A stretch of DNA of 64,000 nt from Tepidifontimicrobium sp964437095. Its GTDB lineage: Bacteria; Sysuimicrobiota; Sysuimicrobiia; Sysuimicrobiales; Sysuimicrobiaceae. The notes under the pieces were generated by a model. That model did no database searches. It was not told where the DNA came from and saw only the letters and a list, made by a program, of their open reading frames with translations. Made by a program: the position numbers and the translations under genes. This document shows positions 43,412 through 50,478 of the stretch, in pieces; position 1 is the first letter of the stretch, and each line of letters begins with the position of its first letter. The stretch covers positions 58,173 to 122,172 of the forward strand of contig CAYTFH010000006.1 in assembly GCA_964437095.1 (NCBI GenBank), given 5' to 3'.

Positions 43412-44242
43412 CTAGCCCCGGGTCTGGAACAGGGCCAAAAGCTGCGGGTGCAGGACGCCGTTGGTGGCCAGGGGGCTGCGGGTCTGGGCGGTGTACGGTG
43501 AGCCGTCCATACCGGTGACCACACCCCCGGCCTCCAGGACCATCAGGGCGCCCGCGGCGACGTCCCACGGACTCAGGTCGGGCTCCCAGAAGGCGTCCAG
43601 GCGGCCGGCCGCCACGTAGCACAGGTTGAGGGCCGCGGAGCCTATCTGGCGCACATCCTCCGCGAGCTTCAGCATCGTCACGATCTGGGGCAGGTTGTTG
43701 CCCGTGACCCCGATGTCCGTGGGGGTGCCCGTGGCCACCAGGGCCTCCTGCAGCCGCGAGGTGGAGGAGACGCGCAGGCGACGAACCCGTCCCTGGTGGA
43801 CCAACCACGCGCCCGCACCCCGCTCCGCCACGAACAGCTCGTCCAGCACCGGGTGGTAGACCACCCCGGTCCGGACCTCCTCGTCCTGGGCCAGGGCCAC
43901 GGAAATGCCGAACCACGGGAGCCGGTGGGCGAAGTTGGTGGTCCCGTCCAGGGGGTCCACGTACCAGCACGGGGCGCCCTCGAACCGAGCACCACCGCCT
44001 TCCTCCGCCACCACGCTGTGGTCCGGGAACGCCTCCCGGAGCACCGACACGATGCACGCCTCGCTGGCGTGGTCGGCTTCCGTCACGGGGCTCACGGGCG
44101 CCTTGTAGCGCACCTCTCCGGGAGCCGGTGGCCGGGCGAAGTAGTCCAGCAGCACCCGCGCGGCCTCCCGCACCGCGCGTACCGCCACCTCCGCGTAGGA
44201 CGACCAACGCGGCTCGTCCAAGGTCTCCTCCGGGGGCCTCAC
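43412..44242 (-). CDS. Inositol monophosphatase family protein
   Basis: A 276-residue Mg-dependent phosphatase. Metal-binding motifs are VVAEEGGG (residues ~76-83), WYVDPLDGTTNFAHRLPWF (~92-110) and the late block WDVAAGALMVLEAGG. It would hydrolyse inositol 1-phosphate or a related sugar phosphate; SuhB, HisN or CysQ-like roles are alternatives. Closeness to the iol cluster makes inositol phosphate an attractive substrate. The GTG overlaps the previous stop (GTGA). It is convergent with the RibU-like gene with no spacer. Confidence 0.85.
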   Translation of the reverse strand: MRPPEETLDEPRWSSYAEVAVRAVREAARVLLDYFARPPAPGEVRYKAPVSPVTEADHASEACIVSVLREAFPDHSVVAEEGGGARFEGAPCWYVDPLDGTTNFAHRLPWFGISVALAQDEEVRTGVVYHPVLDELFVAERGAGAWLVHQGRVRRLRVSSTSRLQEALVATGTPTDIGVTGNNLPQIVTMLKLAEDVRQIGSAALNLCYVAAGRLDAFWEPDLSPWDVAAGALMVLEAGGVVTGMDGSPYTAQTRSPLATNGVLHPQLLALFQTRG

Positions 44243-45153
44243 ACACCCAAGGGGCGGCTCAGGGTCGCCAGGCGGACCGGGGAGACCACCCCTTCTTCCG
44301 TGATGTACGCGGTCACCAGCCGGTCGGGCGTGGGCTCGTACAGGATGGAGGATACCTCCACCCCCTGGGGCGCTGTCCAACCCGCGGTCAGGTCCTCGGG
44401 CGACCCGGCCACGGTGCTCACGGTCTCGCCCTTCAGCGTGGGCGGGAGGATCTTGATGGTCTCCGCGGCCACGTAGCTCGGGACACCGTGGGCGTGGGCG
44501 CACGTCATGAGGGGCCGGGTACCTACCTTGTTCACGAAGCTCCCGTCCAGGGACACCGCCTCCGCGCCGGTGAGCACCGCGGACGCCACGTCCATGTAGT
44601 ACCCCATGGCAGCGTCCACGGTGAGGGTCACCGCCACCCCCAGCTCCGCCAGCGCCTCCGCCATGCGCCGTCCCTCGAGGTACGGGCGCGCCTCGAACAC
44701 CACCACGCTGAGGTCGGGGTTGTCCTGGTACAGCTCCTCCAGCACCGCGTACACCGTCCGGCTGTACGACAGGGTCAGGATCACCTCGCACTCCGCGAGG
44801 GCCTCCGCGCCGTGGTGCGCGATGCGGGCGTGGGACTCCGCCACGTGCGCGCGGTACCCCCGCAGCCAATCCCGGACCTCCTCCTGCATCTGGGCTAGGG
44901 GCACCCCTTCCCGGGCCATCTCCGCGGCGAACTGCACCAACCGGTAGCGCAGGTTGTGCAGCGGCGCGGTGGCGGGCTTGCGGTCCGTGAGCTGCCGCGT
45001 GGCCTCGTCCAGGGCCTGCAGGAAGGCCCGGGGGTCCTGCTGCCCGTGCTCGGACAGCCACTCTTCCACGGCTTCCGCGGCCGCCACGCCGATCTCCGTG
45101 GCGCTCTCCCGGGTCATTCCCTCGATGGCCCGCAAGCGCTCCAGCCAGCCCAC
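44239..45153 (-). CDS. eIF-2B alpha-like / ribose-1,5-bisphosphate isomerase-like protein
   Basis: A 304-residue protein of the IF-2B superfamily (eIF2B alpha/beta/delta, MtnA, ribose-1,5-bisphosphate isomerase). The recognisable blocks are VILTLSYSRTVYAVLEE, VFEARPYLEGRRMAEALAE and LTGAEAVSLDGSFVNKVGT, which line the phosphosugar site. In bacteria such proteins are likely sugar-phosphate isomerases rather than translation factors. GTG at 45153 is six bases after GATACT on the minus strand, and the gene is coupled to the phosphatase gene downstream. Confidence 0.75.
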   Translation of the reverse strand: MGWLERLRAIEGMTRESATEIGVAAAEAVEEWLSEHGQQDPRAFLQALDEATRQLTDRKPATAPLHNLRYRLVQFAAEMAREGVPLAQMQEEVRDWLRGYRAHVAESHARIAHHGAEALAECEVILTLSYSRTVYAVLEELYQDNPDLSVVVFEARPYLEGRRMAEALAELGVAVTLTVDAAMGYYMDVASAVLTGAEAVSLDGSFVNKVGTRPLMTCAHAHGVPSYVAAETIKILPPTLKGETVSTVAGSPEDLTAGWTAPQGVEVSSILYEPTPDRLVTAYITEEGVVSPVRLATLSRPLGV

Positions 45154-45159
45154 GTCCCC

Positions 45160-45188
45160 AGTATCCCACGCCCGGGCCGGGGCCGCAG
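45160..45188 (-). promoter_or_regulatory. Promoter of IF-2B-like gene, probably leaderless
   Basis: Minus strand CTGCGG (45188-45183), 17 bases, GATACT (45165-45160), then GGGGAC and the GTG at 45153. Transcription should start at or next to the start codon. Confidence 0.5.
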
Positions 45189-45203
45189 GATTCCCCGGCC
45201 CGA

Positions 45204-45704
45204 ATGTTCAATCTGCGCGGTGTGGTGGAGCCCGCAGGGGTCCGGGTCCGGGTGGCCGACGAGGGAGACGTCCCCGCGCTGGTGGAGCTGTGGGGCGAAC
45301 TGGCGCGGCTGCACGAGCGCCTGGACGGTGCCTTCGCCCTCAGCCGGGGCTGGAGGCGGGCCTACCAGGAGTACCTGCACCACCTCCTGGGCCGGGAGGA
45401 CGTGCTGGTGGTGGTGGCGGAGTACGGGGACCAGCTGGTGGGCCTAGCGGTGGGCCGGATCATGCTGCTTCCCGCGTTCTTCCGTCAGCGGCGGCGCGGC
45501 TACATCCAGGACGTGTACACCCGGGAGGGCTGGCGGGGCCGGGGCGTGGGAACGGCCATGCTGTCCCGCATCGAGGCCTGGCTGCGGCGGCAGGGGGTGC
45601 GGCGGGCGGAGCTGACGGTGGCCGCGGGCAATCCGCAGGCGGAGGCCTTCTGGGACCGGGCAGGCTACCGCGCGTACATGGTGTACCGGGGCAAGGATCT
45701 GTGA
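45204..45704 (+). CDS. GNAT-family N-acetyltransferase
   Basis: A 166-residue acetyltransferase. The acetyl-CoA loop GWRGRGVGTAMLSRIEAW (residues ~107-124) and the closing NPQAEAFWDRAGYRAYMVY are typical. The substrate is unknown. ATG at 45204 is the longest start, but TTCAAT at 45207-45212 is a possible -10 that would give a leaderless start at the in-frame GTG 45222. Its stop overlaps the next gene's start. Confidence 0.75.
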   Translation: MFNLRGVVEPAGVRVRVADEGDVPALVELWGELARLHERLDGAFALSRGWRRAYQEYLHHLLGREDVLVVVAEYGDQLVGLAVGRIMLLPAFFRQRRRGYIQDVYTREGWRGRGVGTAMLSRIEAWLRRQGVRRAELTVAAGNPQAEAFWDRAGYRAYMVYRGKDL

Positions 45705-46711
45705 GCGGCTCCTCCGTGCACTGGGACCGGGTCCGGGCCGCCCTGCGCGGCGGGCGCGCGGACTGCCCGCCCGTGGCGGTCTGGCGTCACTTCCCCGGGG
45801 ACGACCAGCGGGCGGAGAGCTCGGCAAGTGCCCACGTGGCCTTCTGGCGGACCTTCCAGCTGGACCTCCTGAAGGTGACCCCGGCCAGCGGGTACTACGG
45901 CGACGACTGGGGCCTCCGGGCCGCCTACCGGCCCAACCGGGAGGGGGTCCGCACGTACCTGGATTGCCCCGTGAAGAAGGCGGACGACTGGCACCGGCTG
46001 CGCCGGCTGGATGTAACCTCGGGCACGTACGGCCGTGAGCTCCGTACCCTGCGCCTGATCCGCCAAGCGGTGGGCCCACAGGTGCCGGTGCTGACCACGG
46101 TGTTCAGCCCCCTCACCGTGGCGCGGACCCTGTGCGGGGACGCTGCCGTGGTCCGCTACGTGCGGGAACAGCCGGACGCCCTCCACGCGGGGCTGGAGCT
46201 CATCGCGGACGTCACCGCCCGCTTCGCCGCGGAGTGCCTGAGCGCGGGCGCGGACGGGCTGTTTTTCGCCACCCAGATGGCGTGCGCGGGAGCGGTGACG
46301 GAGGAAGAGTACGAGGTCTTCGGCCGGCCCTACGACCTGCGGGTGCTGGAAGCCGCCGCGGGAGCGGAGATCCTCCTGCTGCACGCCCACGGCCTCGACC
46401 CGTACTTCGACCTCCTCGCCAGCTACCCCGTGCACGCCGTCAACTGGCACGACCGGAGGACCCCGCCGTCCCTGGGACAGGCCAGGAGCCGCTACTCGGG
46501 ATGCCTGTGCGGAGGGCTGGACGAGGTCACCTTCGCGGACTTGGAGCCCGTGGAGGTGGCGGCACAAGTTCACGACGCGGTGGCCCAGACGGGCGGGCTG
46601 GGGCACATGGTGGCGCCCGGGTGCGTCATCCCCGTGGACACGCCCGCGGCCAACGTGGAGGCGGCGGTACGCGCGGTGCGGGAGCCTGACGCCTACGGCA
46701 CCCGCAGGTAA
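45701..46711 (+). CDS. Uroporphyrinogen decarboxylase (URO-D)-fold protein
   Basis: A 336-residue protein of the URO-D/CmuA/MtbA superfamily. Family blocks include DLLKVTPASGYYGDDWG, the substrate-barrel segment LLLHAHGLDPYFDLLASYP and GHMVAPGCVIPVDTP. In real HemE the N-terminus contains a conserved Arg-rich segment (RQAGRYLPEY) that is absent here, so this is more likely one of the uncharacterised or corrinoid-methyltransferase-like members than the haem enzyme. GTG overlaps the acetyltransferase stop. Its 3' end overlaps the convergent peptidase gene by 19 bases. Confidence 0.7.
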   Translation: MSGSSVHWDRVRAALRGGRADCPPVAVWRHFPGDDQRAESSASAHVAFWRTFQLDLLKVTPASGYYGDDWGLRAAYRPNREGVRTYLDCPVKKADDWHRLRRLDVTSGTYGRELRTLRLIRQAVGPQVPVLTTVFSPLTVARTLCGDAAVVRYVREQPDALHAGLELIADVTARFAAECLSAGADGLFFATQMACAGAVTEEEYEVFGRPYDLRVLEAAAGAEILLLHAHGLDPYFDLLASYPVHAVNWHDRRTPPSLGQARSRYSGCLCGGLDEVTFADLEPVEVAAQVHDAVAQTGGLGHMVAPGCVIPVDTPAANVEAAVRAVREPDAYGTRR

Positions 46712-47151
46712 GGGAGCGGGTCCACGGGCACCCCGCGGTACCGTACCTCGAAGTGCAGGTGGGGCCCGGTGCTGCGGCCCGTCGATCCCACCTCTCCCAC
46801 CACCTCTCCGGGCCGCACCGGAAAGCCCGGGGCTACCCGGGCCCGACGCAGGTGGGCGTACACGGTCTGGTATCCCCCGCCGTGGTCCAGGACCACCACC
46901 AGCCCGTAACCACCGGCCCAGCCCGCGTACACCACCTCTCCACCCGCCCGCGCCGCCACGGGCGCGCCTTCGGGCGCCGCAATGTCCACCCCGAAGTGGA
47001 ACCGCCAGCCTTCCCCGAAGGGGTCGTCCCGCCACCCGAAGCCGGAGACCAGCACTCCGCGAGCGGGCAGCCAAAGACCTCCCGCGGACGCTCCCGCCGC
47101 AAGGCCGGCCGCCACGCAGAGGAGCAACACCAAGACCGCGGCCCGGGGCAC
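46693..47151 (-). CDS. M23 family metallopeptidase (LytM-like)
   Basis: A 152-residue exported protein: signal peptide (VLVLLLCVAAGLAAGASAG), then the M23 fold with zinc ligands in HFGVDIAAPEG (His and Asp) and HLHFEVRYRG (His-x-His), plus the catalytic-region histidine in VYAHLRRA. It should cut peptidoglycan cross-bridge peptides outside the membrane. It is short for the family, essentially only the catalytic domain. Its last bases overlap the convergent URO-D-like gene. Confidence 0.85.
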   Translation of the reverse strand: MPRAAVLVLLLCVAAGLAAGASAGGLWLPARGVLVSGFGWRDDPFGEGWRFHFGVDIAAPEGAPVAARAGGEVVYAGWAGGYGLVVVLDHGGGYQTVYAHLRRARVAPGFPVRPGEVVGEVGSTGRSTGPHLHFEVRYRGVPVDPLPYLRVP

Positions 47152-47181
47152 GCCGGGCCGGGGGGAGCAAGATCCGTACCC

Positions 47182-47586
47182 CTAAGACCGAGATCCGGGC
47201 GGAAGCGGTACCGGCGGGGCGAAGGGATTGCCCCGGGGCGCGGGCCAGCCCGGTCCGGGCACGGAAGGGGCGGGCTGCAGGGGGATCAGCTCCTGCGGGC
47301 CGGTGGGCCTTCCGTCCGGCCCCATCCCCGGACCCGGCCTCATCTCGTAGAACCGGCCGTTGAAGAACAGGTACACTTTGGCCTCGCACTCCTCTCCCTG
47401 GCCCGGCTGCGGCTGCGAGCCCGGGAACTGCCGCCCGGGCAGCGGGATCAGCTCCTGGAGCGGAGCCTGAACGAGCACCACCTGGACGGGCACCTTCCCG
47501 GACGCCCGAGCGCCCCACAGGTAGCCCGAGCCCCACAGGACCGCCGCACCCACCACCGCGCCCACCACCCGAAGCCAGCCGGCCAT
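47182..47586 (-). CDS. Hypothetical membrane-anchored proline-rich protein
   Basis: A 134-residue protein with one N-terminal transmembrane segment (VVGAVVGAAVLWGSGYLWGA) and an extracytoplasmic part rich in Pro, Gly and Gln containing the repeated phrase LQELIPL/PQELIPL twice. No known family. The ATG at 47586 is preceded by GGAGGCGG; the longer open frame to 47733 runs through a hairpin and is not used. It lies 30 bases upstream of the M23 peptidase gene, so both may be cell-envelope proteins in one transcript. Confidence 0.55.
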   Translation of the reverse strand: MAGWLRVVGAVVGAAVLWGSGYLWGARASGKVPVQVVLVQAPLQELIPLPGRQFPGSQPQPGQGEECEAKVYLFFNGRFYEMRPGPGMGPDGRPTGPQELIPLQPAPSVPGPGWPAPRGNPFAPPVPLPPGSRS

Positions 47587-47659
47587 GGCACCGCCTCCTC
47601 CGAGACCTGGGTTCACTGTACCACGGCCGCGTGTCCCGGGTGTGTAGACCGCGGCCGGG

Positions 47660-47871
47660 CTACCCCAAAATCGCTTGCGCGATTTTGGGGACCCCGATCC
47701 ACCCTTGTCGCGAAGGTCTAGGTTCTCGGACACCCTCCTCGACCGCCCGGTCCGCGGTGATCGCTAGGAGTAGCTTGCGCAGCTCCGCCCGGCAGTCCGG
47801 CCGGCGCTCCACGAGCCGCAAGAGGCTGTGGAAGTCCCTGACCGTAAACGGCGTCCCAGCTCGATCGTACG
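47660..47871 (-). pseudogene. Fragment of a small-protein family gene after dnaB
   Basis: Directly after the dnaB stop, the minus strand reads RTIEL, then in a shifted frame GTPFTVRDFHSLLRLVERRP and CRAELRKLLL. This resembles the N-terminus of a common family of small proteins (typically LLRLLEEHPEWRAELRRLLL) often seen beside Uma2 or DUF3782 genes. There is no start codon, there is a frameshift after RTIEL, and the rest is missing. Family recognition is from memory and tentative. Confidence 0.35.
47663..47690. repeat. Perfect 12-bp inverted repeat with AT-rich core
   Basis: CCCCAAAATCGC (47663-47674), loop TTGC, GCGATTTTGGGG (47679-47690). It lies between dnaB and the downstream minus-strand gene. 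It may act as a transcription terminator for dnaB or be the end of an eroded mobile or repeated element. No U-run follows on the minus strand. Confidence 0.5.
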
Positions 47872-47873
47872 GT

Positions 47874-50249
47874 TCAAGTGGCGTGCCGCGTGTCCAGGTT
47901 GGCGAACCGCGACGTCTCCTTGTGGAAGAACAGTTCCAGGTCGTCCGTGGGACCGTTGCGGTGTTTGGCCACCCGCAGCAACGCCACGTTCTCCTTCCCT
48001 TCCCGCCGAGCCCGCTCGGGGTCGTAGTAGTCTTCCCGGTACAGGAACAGCACCAGGTCCGCCACCTGTTCCAGCTCCCCCGATTCCCGCAGGTGGGACA
48101 GCATGGGGATCTTGGACCCTCCCTGCTCTGCGGCCCGGGACAGCTGCGACACGGCCAGGATGGGGACGTCCAGCTCCTTGGCCAGGGACTTGATCCCCCG
48201 GGCGATCTCGCTCAGCTCCTGGGTACGGTTCTCCGTCTTGCGGTAGGACTGGATGAGCTGGATGTAGTCCACCACGATGAGGCCAAGACCGTGCTCCGCC
48301 TTCAGCTTGCGGGACTTGGCCCGCATCTCCACCACGGACAGGTTGGAGGAGTCGTCGATGAAGATGGGGGCCTCCACCAGGGCGCCCATGGCGCGGGTGA
48401 GCCGGCGCCAGTCCGTCTCCGACAGGTAGCCCCGGCGCAGCCGCTGGCCGTCCACCTGGGCCTGCGCGCACAGCATGCGCTGGACCAGCTGCTCCGCGCT
48501 GGTCTCCAGGGAGAAGATGGCCACGGGGATCCGGTGTTCCACCGCGGCGTGCTGGGCGATGTTCAAACAGAAGGTGGTGTTGTGTACGCACACGTCGCTG
48601 GCCACGAAGTTGTGGGTGTCGGGGACGGTGAGGTCGTACACGGGGTGCGAGCCCGTGTACTCCACGGACACGATGGGGTCCCACACCACCTCGGGTTCCG
48701 GGAGCAGGGGTTCCGGCGCGTACCGGGCCCACTGCCGTAGCTTCTCCCATCCCAGGACCCCGCAGGTCCGCAGCAGCTGCAGGGCCGCCTCCCCCCGCGC
48801 TTCCAGCCCGCAAGCTCCGTCCCAGGCGCTCAACACCCCGAGCCGCAGGAGCAGGTGCTGGACCTGGCGGGCCATGGTGGGGTTGGGCAACTCCGCGCGG
48901 ATGGCGAACTGCGCTCGCTCCTCCCCGTCGGGCTGGCTCCACGCCTCCGGGTCTCCCTGGACCGTGGCCACGCAGCCCAGCAGGCACCGCAAGAACAGGC
49001 ACAGCTTGGCACGGTTCAGCTGGAACACCACCGGGGGCAGCCGGCGACCCTCGTGGTCCTGAGCCAGCTCGGGGTAGTCCTGCAGGAACTCCGTCACCAC
49101 CGCCGCGGCCTCGTGGGGCTGGCCCCGCTCGGGGTCCGGCCGCAGCCCCACGGCGCCCGCCAGGGCGGGCACCCGGGACGCCCGCACCGCGGCCGTGGCG
49201 GAGGCAGCGTCCAGGAAGTCCCGGCTCACTTCAGGCTGGGCGGGAAGCCGTCCGGCGGCCAGGTACGCCATCAGCCGGACCTCCGCGCCCGGCAGGTCCA
49301 CCGTCCCGAACACCGGCAGCCGGGCGGGCACCGCGATGAAGTGCCCCGGCCGCAGAGCGCCGAGGGGCTTCCAGCCCTCCGGCGTCAGGAACGGGTGCGT
49401 GGCGGTGACCTCCACCTCCCGGCCCAGGGCGGTGCGCACCCGGAAGGTGGGCTTGACGCCGTCGTCCACGAAGCGGGAGGGCCTAGCCTCCCGGAACCGG
49501 CCCCCGTCCAGGGTCAGGACGGTGCCCTCCCCGGACCGCACCACCTCCTCGATGGTGCGCAGCCGTCCCGTGCGGGGGTCTGCCACCAGGCTGTCGTACT
49601 TGAGGCACTTCCCCATGGACGGGCGGGCGGCCACGATCACGAGATCCCCCCTCTGCAGCCCGCCCGTGAGCTCGTCCAGGTCCACGAAGCCTGTGGGGAC
49701 GCCCGTGATCATCCCCCGCTCGTAGTGGGCGTCCAGGCGTTCCATGGTCTGCCGGATGAGCTCCCGCAGGGGCTGGAAGTCCTGGCGGAGGCCGCGGTTG
49801 GCAATCTCGAACACCAACCGCTCCGCCCGGTCCACCAGCACTTCCACGTCCTCGTCCCCCTCGAAGCCCAGATGGGCGATCTGGGTTCCCACCCGGATGA
49901 GGGCGCGCAGCATGGACTTCTGGAGGACGATGCGGGCGTAGTACTCCGCGTTGGCCGCGGTGGGGACGGCGTTGAGGAGGCTGCTCACGTACGCCGCCCC
50001 GCCCGCCTCCTCCAGCTTTCCCAGGTCCCGCAGGCGGTCCGTGACCGTGATGAGGTCCACCGGCTCCCCCCGCTCGAACAGGTCCACGATGGCGGAGTAC
50101 ACGATGCGGTGGGCCTCCCGGTAGAAGTCCTCGGGCCGCAGGATCTCCACCACCGCGGCGATGGCGTCCCGGTCCAGCAGCATGGAACCCAGGACGCCCA
50201 TCTCGGCCTCCAGGCTCTGGGGCGGGACTCGGTCCACGGCCACCGTCAT
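47874..50249 (-). CDS. dnaB: Replicative DNA helicase DnaB, intein-containing
   Basis: A 791-residue precursor; removing the 343-residue intein leaves a 448-residue helicase of normal size. The N-terminal primase-interacting domain opens with VPPQSLEAEMGVLGSMLLDR. The RecA-like ATPase domain has Walker A ARPSMGK, interrupted by the intein and resumed as TTFCLNIAQHA, then FSLETSAEQLVQRML, Walker B LIVVDYIQLI and SQLSRAAEQ. It unwinds DNA at the replication fork. ATG at 50249 is supported by GGGAGGCG and an extended -10 just upstream. The frame is open to 50297 but lacks a ribosome site there. Confidence 0.95.
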   Translation of the reverse strand: MTVAVDRVPPQSLEAEMGVLGSMLLDRDAIAAVVEILRPEDFYREAHRIVYSAIVDLFERGEPVDLITVTDRLRDLGKLEEAGGAAYVSSLLNAVPTAANAEYYARIVLQKSMLRALIRVGTQIAHLGFEGDEDVEVLVDRAERLVFEIANRGLRQDFQPLRELIRQTMERLDAHYERGMITGVPTGFVDLDELTGGLQRGDLVIVAARPSMGKCLKYDSLVADPRTGRLRTIEEVVRSGEGTVLTLDGGRFREARPSRFVDDGVKPTFRVRTALGREVEVTATHPFLTPEGWKPLGALRPGHFIAVPARLPVFGTVDLPGAEVRLMAYLAAGRLPAQPEVSRDFLDAASATAAVRASRVPALAGAVGLRPDPERGQPHEAAAVVTEFLQDYPELAQDHEGRRLPPVVFQLNRAKLCLFLRCLLGCVATVQGDPEAWSQPDGEERAQFAIRAELPNPTMARQVQHLLLRLGVLSAWDGACGLEARGEAALQLLRTCGVLGWEKLRQWARYAPEPLLPEPEVVWDPIVSVEYTGSHPVYDLTVPDTHNFVASDVCVHNTTFCLNIAQHAAVEHRIPVAIFSLETSAEQLVQRMLCAQAQVDGQRLRRGYLSETDWRRLTRAMGALVEAPIFIDDSSNLSVVEMRAKSRKLKAEHGLGLIVVDYIQLIQSYRKTENRTQELSEIARGIKSLAKELDVPILAVSQLSRAAEQGGSKIPMLSHLRESGELEQVADLVLFLYREDYYDPERARREGKENVALLRVAKHRNGPTDDLELFFHKETSRFANLDTRHAT
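48579..49607 (-). mobile_element. Intein in DnaB Walker A (dnaB-b type site)
   Basis: Inserted after the Walker A lysine (SMGK) and before TTFCLN. The splice blocks are intact: first residue Cys (CLKYDSLV), block B VTATHPFLT with the Thr-x-x-His pair, block F VYDLTVPDTHNFVA, block G ending VCVHN, with Thr as the +1 extein residue. The middle ~150 residues should be a LAGLIDADG endonuclease, but its two motifs read VRLMAYLAAGRL and FLRCLLGCVATV, without the catalytic acidic residues. It can probably splice but not home. Confidence 0.9.
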
Positions 50250-50260
50250 CTGCGCCTCCC

Positions 50261-50289
50261 AGTATAGCAAACGACCGTTCGCATGTCTC
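50261..50289 (-). promoter_or_regulatory. dnaB promoter with extended -10
   Basis: Minus strand GAGACA (50289-50284), 17 bases, TATACT (50266-50261) preceded by TGC (extended -10). The start codon is 11 bases beyond the -10, so the 5' leader would be only about five bases and overlap the ribosome site. Confidence 0.6.
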
Positions 50290-50369
50290 TTGCACATCCG
50301 GGGCTGGTCTCCTGTTGCCGGCCCGCCAGACTCCTACCACAGCCCGGCTGTGGGTCGCTGCCGGGACAA

Positions 50370-50449
50370 CCTGTGGATTGCCCAACCCTGTCGGGACCCT
50401 GTGGACGGGCTGCGGACCTCCTGTGGAGAAGAACGGGGTAACCTGTGGA
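50370..50449. repeat. Four CCTGTGGA repeats resembling DnaA boxes
   Basis: CCTGTGGA occurs at 50370-50377, 50398-50405, 50420-50427 and 50442-50449 (spacing 28, 22, 22 bases), all in the same orientation. Read on the other strand they are TCCACAGG. The third gives TTCTCCACA, one mismatch from the DnaA box TTATCCACA, and the first gives CAATCCACA, two mismatches. The cluster lies between the LonC and dnaB genes, 120-200 bases upstream of dnaB. Confidence 0.55.
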
Positions 50450-50478
50450 CCGCGGGATCTGTGAGAGTGCGCGGGGGG

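Noticed and set aside
50370..50449. CRISPR array
   Set aside because: The repeat unit is only 8 bases with 14-20 base gaps, no cas genes are near, and the repeats resemble DnaA boxes instead.
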